Below, in pieces: positions 1-12,000 of a stretch of 64,000 nt of DNA. The translations under genes and the position numbers were made by a program. The stretch lies in assembly GCA_017654935.2 (NCBI GenBank), contig CM065699.1, forward strand, positions 11,259,966-11,323,965, given 5' to 3'. The stretch comes from Phymorhynchus buccinoides (Eukaryota; Mollusca; Gastropoda; Neogastropoda; Raphitomidae). Every line of letters starts with the position of its first letter. Position 1 is the stretch's first letter. The notes under the pieces were generated by a model. It did no database searches and was not told the DNA's origin. It saw only the letters and a list, made by a program, of their open reading frames with translations.

Positions 1-560
1 AAGAACGAGAACCACTCCAAGACGCCGAAGAATGGGACGTTCAGCAGGACGGCGTGCTCTTCGTTACAGACGTCCCAGGAGTGACCAGTAAGGGAGACCA
101 GCCGGATCACACTCTCAGGTCTCTGACACTGGAGATGCTGCATGAGTGCTACAACACATCGGAGTGGACCCATGTCTACACTGATGGATCCGCTGACGCA
201 GCTGTCAAGAACGGAGGCAGTGGGATCTTCATCCGCCACCCAGATGGACACACACTGTCAAGATCCCTGCCTGCTGGTCGGCGGTCTTCAAACTACCGAG
301 CTGAACTCACTGCTCTATGAGAGGCTGCCAGACTCGGTGGTGCAGAAGAACTCCCACACACACACGTCGTCTTCCTGACAGATTGCAGATCTGCCATAGT
401 CTGCAGTCGCCCAGTGAGCAGCTGGAAAGAGACACACAGCACCTGCTAAGTGACCTCTCACGAAGACCACTATATTCCAACTAAGGACTGGTCACTGCCG
501 ACTGCGAGCCCACATGTACCACCTTGGGATGTCACACATACCTGACTGCCCGTGTGAGTA
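1..560 (+). mobile_element. LINE 3' fragment: RNase H domain and C-terminal tail, broken
   Basis: The frame from about 54 reads as a retrotransposon RNase H domain: a YTDGSA motif near 178-195 carries the first catalytic Asp, followed by an NYRAELTAL motif. A stop at 318-320 interrupts it. The same protein continues beyond the break as FLTDCRSAI (about 370-400), which carries another catalytic Asp. A shifted frame then reads RTGHCRLRAHMYHLG...CPC (about 486-555), the Arg-rich, Cys-containing tail usual after RNase H in non-LTR elements. Stops and frameshifts show a dead copy. The 5' part lies outside the window. Confidence 0.75.
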
Positions 561-774
561 ATGGGGGTTTAGCTGCTTTGTGGCTGCTTCATGACTATGC
601 ATGATTGAAGAGATCTACATTCTAAAAAACATATAAGAATATAATTTTTTTGGCAAAATAAGTTTGTTTTGTGTGTATGGGTGTATTTCGAATAGAAAAC
701 AGCAAAAGTTCCAAACAAATTACGTTAATAAGCTAACAACCCCCACCCCACCCCTCTTAACCTTATATGACACA

Positions 775-2095
775 GTCCTGTCATGTGTCACACAATTACT
801 TGTAACAATAAATGATTGGATGTCCTCACTGGATGATGGTGCACCAGTTGATGCTGTTTATTTAGACTTTCGCAAGGCCTTCGACACTGTTTCACATGCA
901 AGATTGATTCATAAACTAAGAGGATATGGTGTTACTGGTAATATGTTGTCTTGGATTGAGGACTTTTTAAGAGGGCGTATCCAATATGTAAACGTAAATG
1001 GCTCTTGCTCAGACAACATACAGGTTACCAGCGGTGTTCCACAGGGGAGTGTCTTGGGCCCTAAACTATTTATCTACTTCATTAACGATTTGCCTGACAA
1101 TATGGAATGTGATGTTAAAATTTTTGCTGACACAAAAGCCTATTCCACTGTTGATGAAAACCTGTTATCTAAAGAGAAGATTCAGAGGTGTATTGATTCT
1201 TTAGTCACTTGGTCTGACACTTGGTTAATGAGTTTTAACAGTCAAAAGTATAAAGTTTTACTTTGGGTAAAAACAATCCTATGCATAGTTACTACATGAA
1301 TGATGGTGATGTCAAAAAGTACTGAAAAACACGTATCCAGAAAAAGACCTTGGTGTAACTAGATCCATCCCTGTCTTTCGAACCTCACATAAATGGAGTC
1401 GTCAAGAAAGCTAATCGTATTGCAGGTCTCCTTATTAGGCCAATAGCTAATAAATCAAAACTGATTATGGTGCCTTTGTTTAAAGCCTTAGTTCGCCCTA
1501 TTTTAGAGTACGGTAACTCTGTTTGGTGCCCATATCTTAGAAAACATATTGAACATATTGAGGGTGTCCCAAGGAAATTTACAAAGAAAATTGTTGGTGC
1601 GAGTCATATGGACTACGAAGAGAGACTGAAATATTTGAAATTGCCAAGTTTAGAGCATAGACGTTTAAGAGGTGACTATCGAGGTTTATAAAATTCTACA
1701 CAACCTTTATGATGCTAGCACCACTAAAACCTTATCGATAGAACTCGAGGGCATAATTTCAAACTTACAAAGAAAATAAACAATACTCATTCCACTCAAA
1801 ACATTTTCATGAATAGAATTACAACTGCATGGAATAACCTTTCAAATGAGACTGTTAATGCATCGTCACTGAACGTATTCAAAAACAATATTGACCAAAA
1901 ATATAAAAGTGTGATGTACTCCTCACATCAGAGGAACTTTATTAGGATTCAAATCAATACACAAAAGCCTATTAGTTCACGGGTAAAAAAAAGTATACGA
2001 TATCACTTGAAACGATATCTAGAGGGCAAAAGGCTTAAAAAATAAGCCTATAGAGTATAGTGCCAAATTGCTATGCTATGCTTGTCGGGTTAAAA
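775..2095 (+). mobile_element. Non-LTR retrotransposon (LINE family 1) 3' half, degenerate
   Basis: The 775-1299 frame carries reverse-transcriptase blocks: VTQLLVTINDW, YLDFRKAFDTV (first catalytic Asp), a GVPQGSVLGP turn, and FADTKAY where FADD is expected, so the second catalytic Asp has become Thr. After frameshifts, RT-thumb and C-terminal text continues at 1467-1691 (VPLFKALVRPILEYG) and 1809-2045. The 3' end has the phrase 'agagggcaaaaggct' and a TGCTATGC-type tail. The same 3' end recurs at 23015-23085 and 51670-51893, which defines the family. A jockey/CR1-like affiliation is inference. The copy is inactive. Confidence 0.85.
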
Positions 2096-2108
2096 TTCCT
2101 AGCTCGCT

Positions 2109-2295
2109 ATGGCTTGTACCCACGTGTCGTCATATCCGGCCACAAGGAGCGTGCCATATTATGGGAGACCGCCATCTTAGTCAATAACTTTGTTTGAAAA
2201 ATGCCAGATCGATGCTGTTTACACACAAATCTGACTAAGATGGCGACACTTCCGTTGGAAGGGTCGAGATGCGCACGCAGGTGGGGGGGAGCCAT
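2109..2295. mobile_element. Short deleted copy of a THAP-type DNA element
   Basis: This segment is closely similar to 57913-58196, but an internal stretch is missing between 'gatcgatgct' and 'gtttacacac'. Both copies begin near GCTATGGCT/CCATGGCT and end in ...GGGGGAGCCATA, giving short imperfect inverted ends. It looks like an internal-deletion derivative of a DNA transposon and lies directly after the LINE tail. Confidence 0.6.
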
Positions 2296-2299
2296 ACTA

Positions 2300-2445
2300 T
2301 AAGACCGACTATTTGCGGCATTTTGCGGCATTGAGCATGAACGACAAATTTCACTTTTTTTCTAGGGTTAGGGATAGGGTTAGGTAAATGGTTCAAGTAA
2401 CGAAAAAGTGAAATTTGTGGTTGTCGCAAATATATAGTCACTCTC
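2300..2445. mobile_element. Inverted-repeat element with TTAGGG-like core
   Basis: The arms ACAAATTTCACTTTTT (2344-2359) and AAAAAGTGAAATTTGT (2403-2418) are inverted copies. Outer arms starting GACTATTTGCGGCA and ending ...TGTCGCAAATATATAGTC extend the pairing. The loop contains degenerate telomere-like TTAGGG/TAGGGA units. It is probably a fold-back MITE rather than telomere. Confidence 0.55.
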
Positions 2446-3423
2446 ATAGTAGCGAGCTGGGAATTTTAACGAGCTAGGAATGCTAACCCTACAATGCTAT
2501 GCTATAATAATATTAATATTACACTGTCAAGTTCAGCCTTGCATGCTAGTAAGAACTGTACAATAAACTTTCTGTGGACCCACAATGGAGCGTTATTGTG
2601 TGCCCAAGAAAGACAGGGAAACGGGTTAATTAGTTTTAAACCAAACATGTATCTTTAGATTTGAACTGGAAAAACAAAAATAGAATTATTCTATTTTCTA
2701 GATCCAGGAAATGAGACAAGCCACAAGGCCCTACTTATATCGAATTGTTTGAAGCAATTCAACGATTTAAACCGCTTCTAACCATTCAAAATATACAAGT
2801 TCATTTTTTGGTTAATTGAAAATGGACCCTTCAAACTAAAACTTACTTTCACAAAAATACATAGCGATATTTTCTTCTCCAAATCGAATCGTGAGTAATG
2901 GCGCTTTCAAGATCACGTGATCAGCTGGCGTCCGCACCGCCCTCTGTGTACCATGCGCAGGCGCGCGCGCCCGTGTGTGTGTGTGTGTTATTTCTCCAGA
3001 AAACAAAACGGGGTTTTCCGCAGAAAACAAAACTTTAAAATGTCCCTTTCAAGTCCAAGACTCTGATTATAAGGACCGCCTAAAGAAAAGAAAAAGAAAG
3101 AAAATTAAAAAAATGAAAAGAAAATGAAAGAAAAAAAATAAAGGAGGAGTGTGGTGGAGGGATAAAAAAAAAAAAGCACGTTTATCCCTATTCTATCCCT
3201 GTGAATCAGTGAGCAAGATAGCTGCATGAGAAAGATACATAGGGTCTAGAACATAACGTTCTATTCGTGTGAATGTAAATTTCTATTTCCTGTTTTAATT
3301 CATAATTCTGATTTTTATTTTGATGTACTGTTTTATCTTATTTTACACAGTGGAAGACAAATTTCCATGTGCGTTTGTACAATGGACAATAAAGAAACGT
3401 ATGACTTATGACTCGATAGGACT

Positions 3424-4365
3424 TTGTCTGAAGAAATAAAAAGCTATTGTAAAATGTTTGCAGATGATACGAAAATGTATAATATAACGAAAAATCACGA
3501 TGTATTACAAAAAGACTTAGATTCATTGGTTAGGTGGTCAGAAAATGTAAAAGCATGCATTTGGGAAAAAGTAATCCATGCAAAGACTACAAAATGCATA
3601 ACAATGGTGTGGAAAGCGTCATTATGAAATGCTCTGAGGAAAAAGACTTGGGAGTAATATTTTATGATAAACTGAAATTTGATGAACACATTCACAGTGC
3701 TGTAAGTAAAGCTAATCAGAAAATTGGTATAATTAAACGAACGTTTTCTTTCTTGGACAAGGACACTTTTCTATGCTTGTACAAAGGGTTAGTAAGACCT
3801 CATTTAGAATATGGAAATTGCATTTGGTATCCAGGTTTAAAGAGACAGTCAGCTTTGATAGAAAAAGTACAGAGACGAGCAACTAAGTTAGTACAAGGTC
3901 TTCAAAATGTTTCTTATTCTGACAGGTTGAAAGAACTAAATTTACCTACATTAAAGGCAAGGAGAATTAGGGGCGACCTAATTCAAACTTATAAAATATT
4001 AATAGTGTAGGTGACCTAAATGTACATGACTTATTCACAATATCAGATTATGACAAAACAAGGAAAATATTTATTCAATATTACAGGACTAATAATAGAA
4101 AATTTTATTTTACTAACAGAGTTGCACCTGTGTGGAATAAATTAACACCTAACATGAAAAGAGCACAAAATACTAACATTTTTAAAAACCTTCTCGACAA
4201 ATGGAATGACTATAAGGCAGTTATGTATAATTACGATGAATAATATTATCTAAAACTGAGTGTGCGACAGACCGAGACAAATAATTAAGCAAAATGAAAG
4301 ATGGGACAGGAAAGCCTTACGGCTATGTTTTGAGTCCCAAAATCCTAATCCTAATCCTAATCCTA
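3424..4365 (+). mobile_element. Non-LTR retrotransposon (LINE family 2) 3' fragment
   Basis: The start reads KMFADDTKMY, the intact YADD-type catalytic box of reverse transcriptase. After a frameshift near 3540-3600 it continues as EKDLGVIFYDKLKFDEHI, LVRPHLEYGNCIW and RRATKLVQGL, the usual thumb/C-terminal LINE text, to about 4010, then as broken frame to about 4240. The 3' end is an (AATCCT)n tail at about 4337-4362. A second copy of the family lies at 49770-50310. Truncated 5' and dead. Confidence 0.85.
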
Positions 4366-6209
4366 TGGGTTATGAAACATTTGTTATTATGTGCATTGTA
4401 GTAACAAAAAAATCCACTGTGAACATTTGTAATTAAATGTGTCGCATACACACAGGCCTACAGACACAAACATATAAGCCAGCAAAGCAAAAAAACATAG
4501 CAGAAAGCTTAGATACAGTGTCTTTGAATGTAGGAAAGAAAATCTTTTCATGCGCCTATGATGAAAAAAAAGGAAGGAAGGGGAGCTACTCTCGAAAGCT
4601 GCTGCTAAATGGGGATGATGGATTGAACCAGTTGATGTGATGCAGTGATGGATTAGGCCGTTAGTGGTTGGTATACTTAGTAAGTTTTATTTTAGTTCAC
4701 ATGCAGGGAGTGCTTACCCAAACGTTTTCAAAGCTTGATGTTTCAAGTTCTTGTTTTGTTAACCAAACTTGCTTAGTAAACTATTTTTTATGGCTTTTGA
4801 CAGTCTTTTTATAGTTTTAACAAAACTGTGAGTGACAAACTTGTGGCACTCTTCTTCATATTCTACATCAACATGAACTAACAGTGTTCATATTCATCAT
4901 TTTGGGGCACTACACAGTAGAACTGGAGGCACAGGTCTTTAAGCCGTGCAGCAAGCACTGGTAACTGGTATGGACATAATGGACTGGCCTGAGGATCAAG
5001 GGTTCGCTTGAAGAAGCCTTTGAGTAGGGTGGTTATAAAATTTTAAAAAAATATTTACTTTTTGTCAAATCCCAATGAAATTTATGTCATTGGAAAGAGC
5101 CCGACAAGACCTTTAAAATGATACCCAAATTATCAAAATCGGTCGAAAATTGAGAAAGTTACGACGTTTTAAAATGTTAGCTTTTTTTACATGAGCTATA
5201 TAAGAAAAAGTTGATCAAGATTACCGGCCCTTACCGTATCAAGGTTTGGATGAATAAAACAGCCATAACTTTTTCTTTTTTTTACCAATAAACAAAACAT
5301 TGGTACCAAAATAAAGCTTATTCAAAGGGGCAACATCAACCCCAACCATTAGACAGATTAGGCCTAAGCTTTTTGTGCGACTCACAAGATCGCAACATCA
5401 ACATGCGCGTGACAGAAAACATGTCCGACAGTCTTCGACGTAACACCTCCCGACTTGTGGAGACCTTGAGCAGCATTGAGATTTATTCTAGATGCACCAA
5501 ATTTGGTGTACTTGTAGAAAAATAATTAAATGTAACTGCGCATTTGTTTTAAAGAATTATATAATTACCGTTCAGAAATGATAAACGAATGAATTGGACC
5601 CAAATATTGGATCGCTTGTCTCTCGCGGTCGGCCGTCTTAGCGTAAAAAAAGATCGTTCCCGAATGACCGAGTAGGTGTCTGCTTCCCGAAAGAAAGAAA
5701 CTCGGATGGTCAGCGCCAAGAATAACCACCAATAAAAACAAGCAAAGGAAGTGACCGTTTGGCACATAGCCAAAATCGCGGTTCGGATTTTCAACGAGAA
5801 AAATCGCTGCGGCTTGACCTAATTCCGTCGTTCCTACTTTGAGGAACAGTGGGGCTCATCCTGGTCTATACTCTGGCTAGGACACACCTCGTAAACAAAG
5901 CACTGAATCTCCTGGCTCTTTGCCTGTGCTAGATGCTTTTTTGATTGCTCTGCAAGATTAGAACATATGTGCTGTCTTGATCATAATTAATAATTATCTT
6001 CATCTTCTTCTTCTTTTTCTTCTTCCATCAACCATCCGCCTTCATCGATTTGAAGATTCTGATTATATAAAACTGAGAAGGGTTCTGCGCATGTTAAGAT
6101 ATAGTCAATCAGGTTTCAGTGTCACTTCTAGGGTATGATGAGTCATTTTCAGTTTGGTAGGGGTGTGGGGGGGGGGGGCACTGGAGTGTGTGTGTGTGTG
6201 GGGGGGGGG
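4366..6209. other. Intergenic, no gene recognised
   Basis: AT-rich sequence without a convincing reading frame. It contains a CTT-rich stretch near 6000-6028, and (G)n and (TG)n runs just inside the following LINE near 6163-6215. Nothing can be assigned. Confidence 0.5.
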
Positions 6210-7575
6210 ACTGGGAGTTGAAGGGGAGGAGGATGGAGGGGGATTTAGATTCTTGAAGGCTTCCACCGTGGCTGATGAAACTGCCACCGGTGGAAGTGCG
6301 TTCACTCACACTCAGCAATGGTGCGAGGGAAGAAAGACTGCTGGCGGTACAGAGTCCTGCATGCCGGTAGCTGGTAAGACTCAGCATGCAGGGAGGTGTT
6401 GATCTTGTTGGGGGGTTGGGGGTTGGCTTCCTGGTGGAGTTGATCACCAACTCTCCACGATGGATCTTAAAGAAGTTGGTGAGGCGGGCCTTCCTTCTAC
6501 GATGGGAGAGTGGGGACCAGTTTAGCTGCTGCAGTGTTCCCCATGCTTCCAAATTTTTAAGGGTCATCATGACCCTTTGCCCCCAAATTTTAAGAGTCAT
6601 TTGAAAATTTTGGAGGGTCAAAATAAAAGCCATAATAAATGGACAATATGCTCTAAAATAAAGACAAATCTTGTAAACTTAAAACTTCAGAGTCTTTGGA
6701 AGAACTTCGGGTCGAAGTTTTCGCAATCCAGGGAAGCAGCGCCATCTTTTTGCTTCCAAGAAACATGCGGGCTAGGCTTGGCAGCAGTGCACGTGCAAGC
6801 AGCATGGGTGGTGAGAAACAAAGGGAAATTACTCTGTGGTTCATGATAGTTTTTGTCGTCTGCTTCAAGCATGGTAGAGCAGTGAAAGAATAGGCCCAGT
6901 ATATTTTGTTGATCGTTTCCCGCAAGCCGAAATGGCTTTGACATTCTGATCGCGGCGAACACGTTTGAGGAAGCAATCAGCTGAGAGAAAAACTGTACGT
7001 CACAATGACGTATTGACTGAAAAATGTATACGTCAAACTTGAAACTTTGTACATAATTTACGTACAGATCTGCGTAATCGGGAACACTGTGCTGATACAT
7101 AGTCTCCACGCTGGATGTGTTTCGATGGCGGTTGACCACCCAGCGTGCTGCCCTCCGTTGAACAGCTTCGATTTTGTTCACATTTTTGCTGGTGTAGGGG
7201 TCCCATATGCTGCAAGCGTATTCAAGTGATGGTCGTACGAGGGCGAAGAATGCTCTTTCCTTAGTCTTGATGCTCCAGACTTTCAGTGTTCGTCTTATGA
7301 AGCCGAGCGTCTTGTTGGCTTTGTTGATGATGTTAGTGATGTGGGAGTCCCAGCGCAGATATTTTGACATGGTGACTCCCAGATACTTTATCTCGTCAGC
7401 ATTGGACAAGGTGTGGCCATGAAGTTGGTATTGGCTCATGATGGTGTTTCTTTTCCTTGTGAAATGGATGGACTCACTGGCATTTGTCAGGGTGGAAATT
7501 CATGAGCCATTTTGACTCCCTGTCTGCAAGCTTGTCAAGGTCATGCTGGAGATCCTGTTGGTCAGTGGGAGTTGG
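6210..7575 (-). mobile_element. LINE (family 3) 3' fragment on minus strand, interrupted
   Basis: On the minus strand, 7560 down to 7090 encodes LINE RT C-terminal text: DKLADRESKWLMNF, then IKYLGVTMSKYLRWDSHI, LVRPSLEYACSIWDP and RRAARWVVNRH. It resumes at 6531 down to about 6210 with LQQLNWSPLSHRRRKARL and a C-terminal tail. The gap is occupied by a small DNA element (6532-7089). Related fragments lie at 51450-51660 and 51895-52085. Truncated and non-functional. Confidence 0.8.
6532..7089. mobile_element. hAT-like non-autonomous element inside a LINE
   Basis: Termini CAGTGTTCCC and GGGAACACTG form a perfect 10-bp inverted repeat. The flanks share TGCTG (6527-6531 and 7090-7094), a candidate target-site duplication. 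The element splits a LINE frame. CAGTG termini with the internal 'agggtcatcatgaccctttg' text resemble hAT-type MITEs. An 8-bp duplication would be expected for hAT and only 5 bp are clear, so the class is tentative. Confidence 0.65.
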
Positions 7576-8478
7576 TCAGTTGATCTTCATTGTACTGATT
7601 CAGTGATTGTAGTTGTAGTTGAAAGAACGTTAAAACCACACTGTGAGTGCGAGTGTGGCATTACATCAATGAAAACTCCCACCCACCCATCCTGTGACCA
7701 TCACCTCCTGTCTAATTATTTAACCCTCTGGGCACGACGGTAAAAGTTAAAAACGTAAAAATGAAGACTGCAGAAACGTCAACCGGTACTTCTTATTTTC
7801 ACTTTTCATCTCTCATACAAACATTTGACTGGGAAACCTATACACGTTTAGAAAGAAGAAAGCTTGAATTTTGCAATGAAAGTAAAGAAAACAACTTGCC
7901 TTGAATATGGTGACAGCAGTAATCCAGTATTTTTAAAGCACTTTCACTGTGGCTGCAGCTAACCCCACCCCCACCCCATCCGACGATGATCTGTCACTGC
8001 TACTCGTGTCAGACATCACAAAACCACGCAGTCGAACCCTTTCCCTTCACTTTGCAACACGAATACAAGCCTAATTACCTTCCTACTAATCTGCATCAGA
8101 GTAGCTATCAATCAGCAACATACTCATCCTCATCCTCACAATCACTACTTTCATCACTCATTTTCACACAAACAAACTATGCAAAATGGTTAGATTCAGA
8201 CAGCAGGAAGTCGTACGAGTGATACAAGCTTTCTGATTGGTTAGCTGTATTCGCTTATTGAATTGGCCAAAGTTCAGCGCAAAATATGAACTGAGCCCCG
8301 AGTATCATGTGCGTTTTTCTTGCGCATAGCTGTTGTATCAAGAAGACTGACATAACAATTAATGCAGCCATACAACTACGTTGCAAAAGACAAATCAATT
8401 GATTTTTATTTTCAGAAACTTGTGAGCTGTACGGTGCAATGTTGATGGTCAGCGCAGGACGCAGGCAGTGTTTACAGA
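7576..8478. other. Upstream region of the NKIRAS gene
   Basis: No coding frame, repeat or clear core promoter is recognised. It contains the 5' flank and probably the 5' UTR of the kappaB-Ras gene starting at 8479. Confidence 0.4.
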
Positions 8479-8577
8479 ATGGGGAAGATTAGCAAGATTC
8501 TGATCTGTGGCCACACAGGTGTGGGTAAGAGTGCCATCATCGAACAACTGCTGTACGGGAACCATGTGGTGGAAAGT
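8479..8577 (+). CDS. NKIRAS: NKIRAS exon 1
   Basis: 33 codons, from [11 protein letters not shown] through the P-loop to NHVVES. Donor GTAAGA follows in phase 0. Confidence 0.92.
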
Positions 8578-8958
8578 GTAAGAACCCCCCCCCCCCCCCA
8601 TCTCTCTCTCTCTCTCTCTGCATGTTATAATTCTAGTAAATGCGCATGTCTGTAGCTTATGCTCCTATTATCTGATATTGTAAAATTGTCAATTGATTAC
8701 TTGTCTAACTATGATTTATGTGTGTGAAAGGAATTGTGAGAACGTTGATTTATATTTCATGTTGTCCTTGTTCTTTGGATTTGTTACATTTGATTGTTAC
8801 ATTGTTTACTTTTGAACCATTTGAGTTTGTTTTGTAATTTATTATTTATTTATTCACTTCATATGTCATTATTTTAGAGGACCTGATGAAAATAAATTGC
8901 TATTTCTGCTTACTCAGTTTATCCTCATTAAAAATTTCGAGTTCGAGTTCTCTCTCTC

Positions 8959-9055
<97 letters not shown>

Positions 9056-12000
9056 CTCTCTATCTCTGTCTCCTCTCTCTCTTTCTCTCTCTCTATCTGA
9101 TAGTGATAGTGGGGGACTGGCTCATATTGTCATAAGCCTAGTCCTCGTGGCCTCTCAAGAGCTCGCTCCCTCTCTCTCTAGCTACCTCTGCCATTCTTGG
9201 CATATCAGTTCAGATTCATTATTCTTATCATAATAAAAATAACAAGGCTACAAGTAACATGGAGTTTAATCACAATTGTTTTGTGATGAACATCATGAAG
9301 GGAGCATTGAGACTACCAGGTTTGAAAGAAAGCGGGGCTTACATGTATTATACTGTTTATTTGTACTTGTCATTTTGTATGTAAAATTGTTCACTTCGTT
9401 CATTGTCTCTGATTATGTTGTGTTTTCATCGTTGTCTTTTTGTGTTACATTTTGTTATAAATGAACTCTATATATGAATCCACAATGTGCTGTGCAGCCT
9501 AGTCATTCTACAATCGAAGACATCTACACCGCTGTGATAGAGACGGACAGAGGAGTGAAGGAGAAGGTGCGGATATTTGACACTGGAGCAGCTGCCATGG
9601 TGAGCTTAAGGGCTTCGTACACTAGCGTCAAATCTCGAGATTTTTTTGCTAAGGCGCAGTTTGATGCGCCGCTTGCGTGTGAGAGATTCGGCATTATGCG
9701 TAGCTGCGCGATTTTTTGTTCTCGAGAATAGCCCTCTAATTTTGATGCTCAAGATCGCAGAGATCGTGAAACTAGCCAATCACAACGGACGGAAGGACCA
9801 TAACTCTGATTGAAGAAAAAAAATGGCAGACTTGCTCGAACCCGAAATGTGTGCTGTGATGCAGGCGTCAGCACGTCAAGGTGTTGCTCTGAGAAACAAT
9901 TGATGCCTGATGCTAGTGTGCGAAGGCCTTTGCAATCAAACTAATTTTTTATATGCAGTAGTTTTCGGTTTGTTCCCGAGGCCCATGCGCCTGATAATAT
10001 GACAAATAAATAGCAAGAAAATATAATAACAAAATCTGATTTTTGTGTAATATTTGGGTGGTGCGCCTTATAATAAGGTGCGCCTCATAGTCCGTATAAT
10101 AATTAATATGGTAAATGATCAGTCCTTATGCTTAATAGTAGCAGTACAGCATGGTTTCTTTTATTCTAGAACATATCGTCGGTGAAATTAAAAAACCTTG
10201 TATCTCAATTTTGGTAGTTTTGAGAAAAATGAAAAAAAACTTAAAAAAATTAAACGCGTAGATCACAATTGATTAACTATGATGAATTATGTTGTTAAAG
10301 ACATTGCGAGTTTAGTCCTGCATTTTGTTAAAATTACTTCTTTTTTTTTTTAATACTTGAAAAGCATGAAGAAACGAGGTTTTTGTCCTTAACTCGTCCT
10401 AATTTGGGACTTACGAGGTTTTTTTCTATCTATTTACACAACCTCATTTACCCCAGATAGAAAGTCGTTAGAGATACGAGCTTTTGGTGGAAGGTGGTGG
10501 GAAAAATTAGAGAGCTGACTATGTATCTAACTAAAAACCCCCCAAAATCGAGATACAAGGTTTTTGAATTTCACCGACAACATTCAGTGCTACAGGCATG
10601 TGCAAGAAATGGCGTTTTGTTTTTGTCCAGGGTGTGGCTGTATGGGCCGCATCAGCCTGTCAGTTTCAATTTCCGTTTTTTTAAATCATGTGTTGTACTA
10701 AATACTACTACATGTAGTACTATCCTTTCATTTTTTTCAGTGATCATGCTAAGAATTTTTAAAACCGAATTCCATCAGCAACAAAGCCCCTCCAACGGCT
10801 GGTGTCGTTGTTGTTGTTCACTTACCCTGGCTAAAAGACTCCAGGGATCATCACAACAGCGGAAGCACTTGAACACTATGGTGCAAGTGCATCAGCTACA
10901 GATGAGAACAGTACGTGTGTGACCGTTTTTGATTACCCCGCCACGTGGGCAGCCACACTCCATCTTCGGGGGGAACAGCTGGTGTCAAAACCAGGGAAAC
11001 AAAAAAACAGTGAAAGCCACACTATCAAAACCTCTTTATCAGTCATAGTAAAAATGTATCAGTCCCTGGGACTGACTTGTCACTTCCTCTAATCTGTCAC
11101 TATTTTGGTTTTGCAATCAGTATTTTTACTGATAATTACTAGTTACGCGATCACTGTTTCAGTAAAAAGAATGATAGACTCACTTCGTTGACATGAATGA
11201 GCCAAAAAATCTGAAATTTATTAGGGAGAATGAGAGGTAGGGTGTTGAAAAGGAAAGGGTGGGGAAGAAGAAGAGAAAACCTGTTAAAACAATTTACAGA
11301 CTATAAGGCGATACTTTTTTCCCTGGGACTGACAGACCCCTGCGTTTTCATAATGTGTTTTGATAATCAGTATTAGTAAGATAAATAGAGTTACGCGAAA
11401 CTGTTTCAGTAAATTTTGTGATAGAAATTTGGGGAATGAGCCAAATAATCAGAAATTTATTGTAGAATGTAGGTGGAATGTTGAAAAGGAATTATTTGCT
11501 GAGTGACACTATTTTACTGACTATAAGTTTGTTGGCGATACTTTTTTCCTAGACTGACTCCCTGGATCATCCCAATGTGACTAATATTACAGTATGCGCA
11601 GCCACACTCCGAACTTTGGAAAATTTTGGAGACTGATGATGTTATAATAGATGAGCTTGTCATGGTATAATACGGAGTCGCCCCCCCGCTGTAACTATGG
11701 TCACTGGAGCAAACACAGCTAACTTTGATGGATGCCTTGGTGTGTCTAGACCCCCCACATTCCCAATTGGCTAGGAAGTTTTCTTAAGATTTCTTACCAG
11801 CCTTAAGCCAAGAAAACGTGTTCTTGACACGTTCTGTGGACAATGGTTGTTTACATGAGATGATTGTTTGGCTATTTTGTGTGTATTGTTTGTTTTGTTT
11901 CCATTTTTTCCCAGGAAGGTGCAGATGCAGATTTGCCCAAACACTACTTGAACTTTCCAGATGTAAGACTTTTTGGTTTTATTTTTGTGTTATGCTTGTA

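Noticed and set aside
8886..9233. Long Ser/Leu-rich open frame
   Set aside because: It is a (TC)n microsatellite read in several frames; it has no non-repeat coding part.
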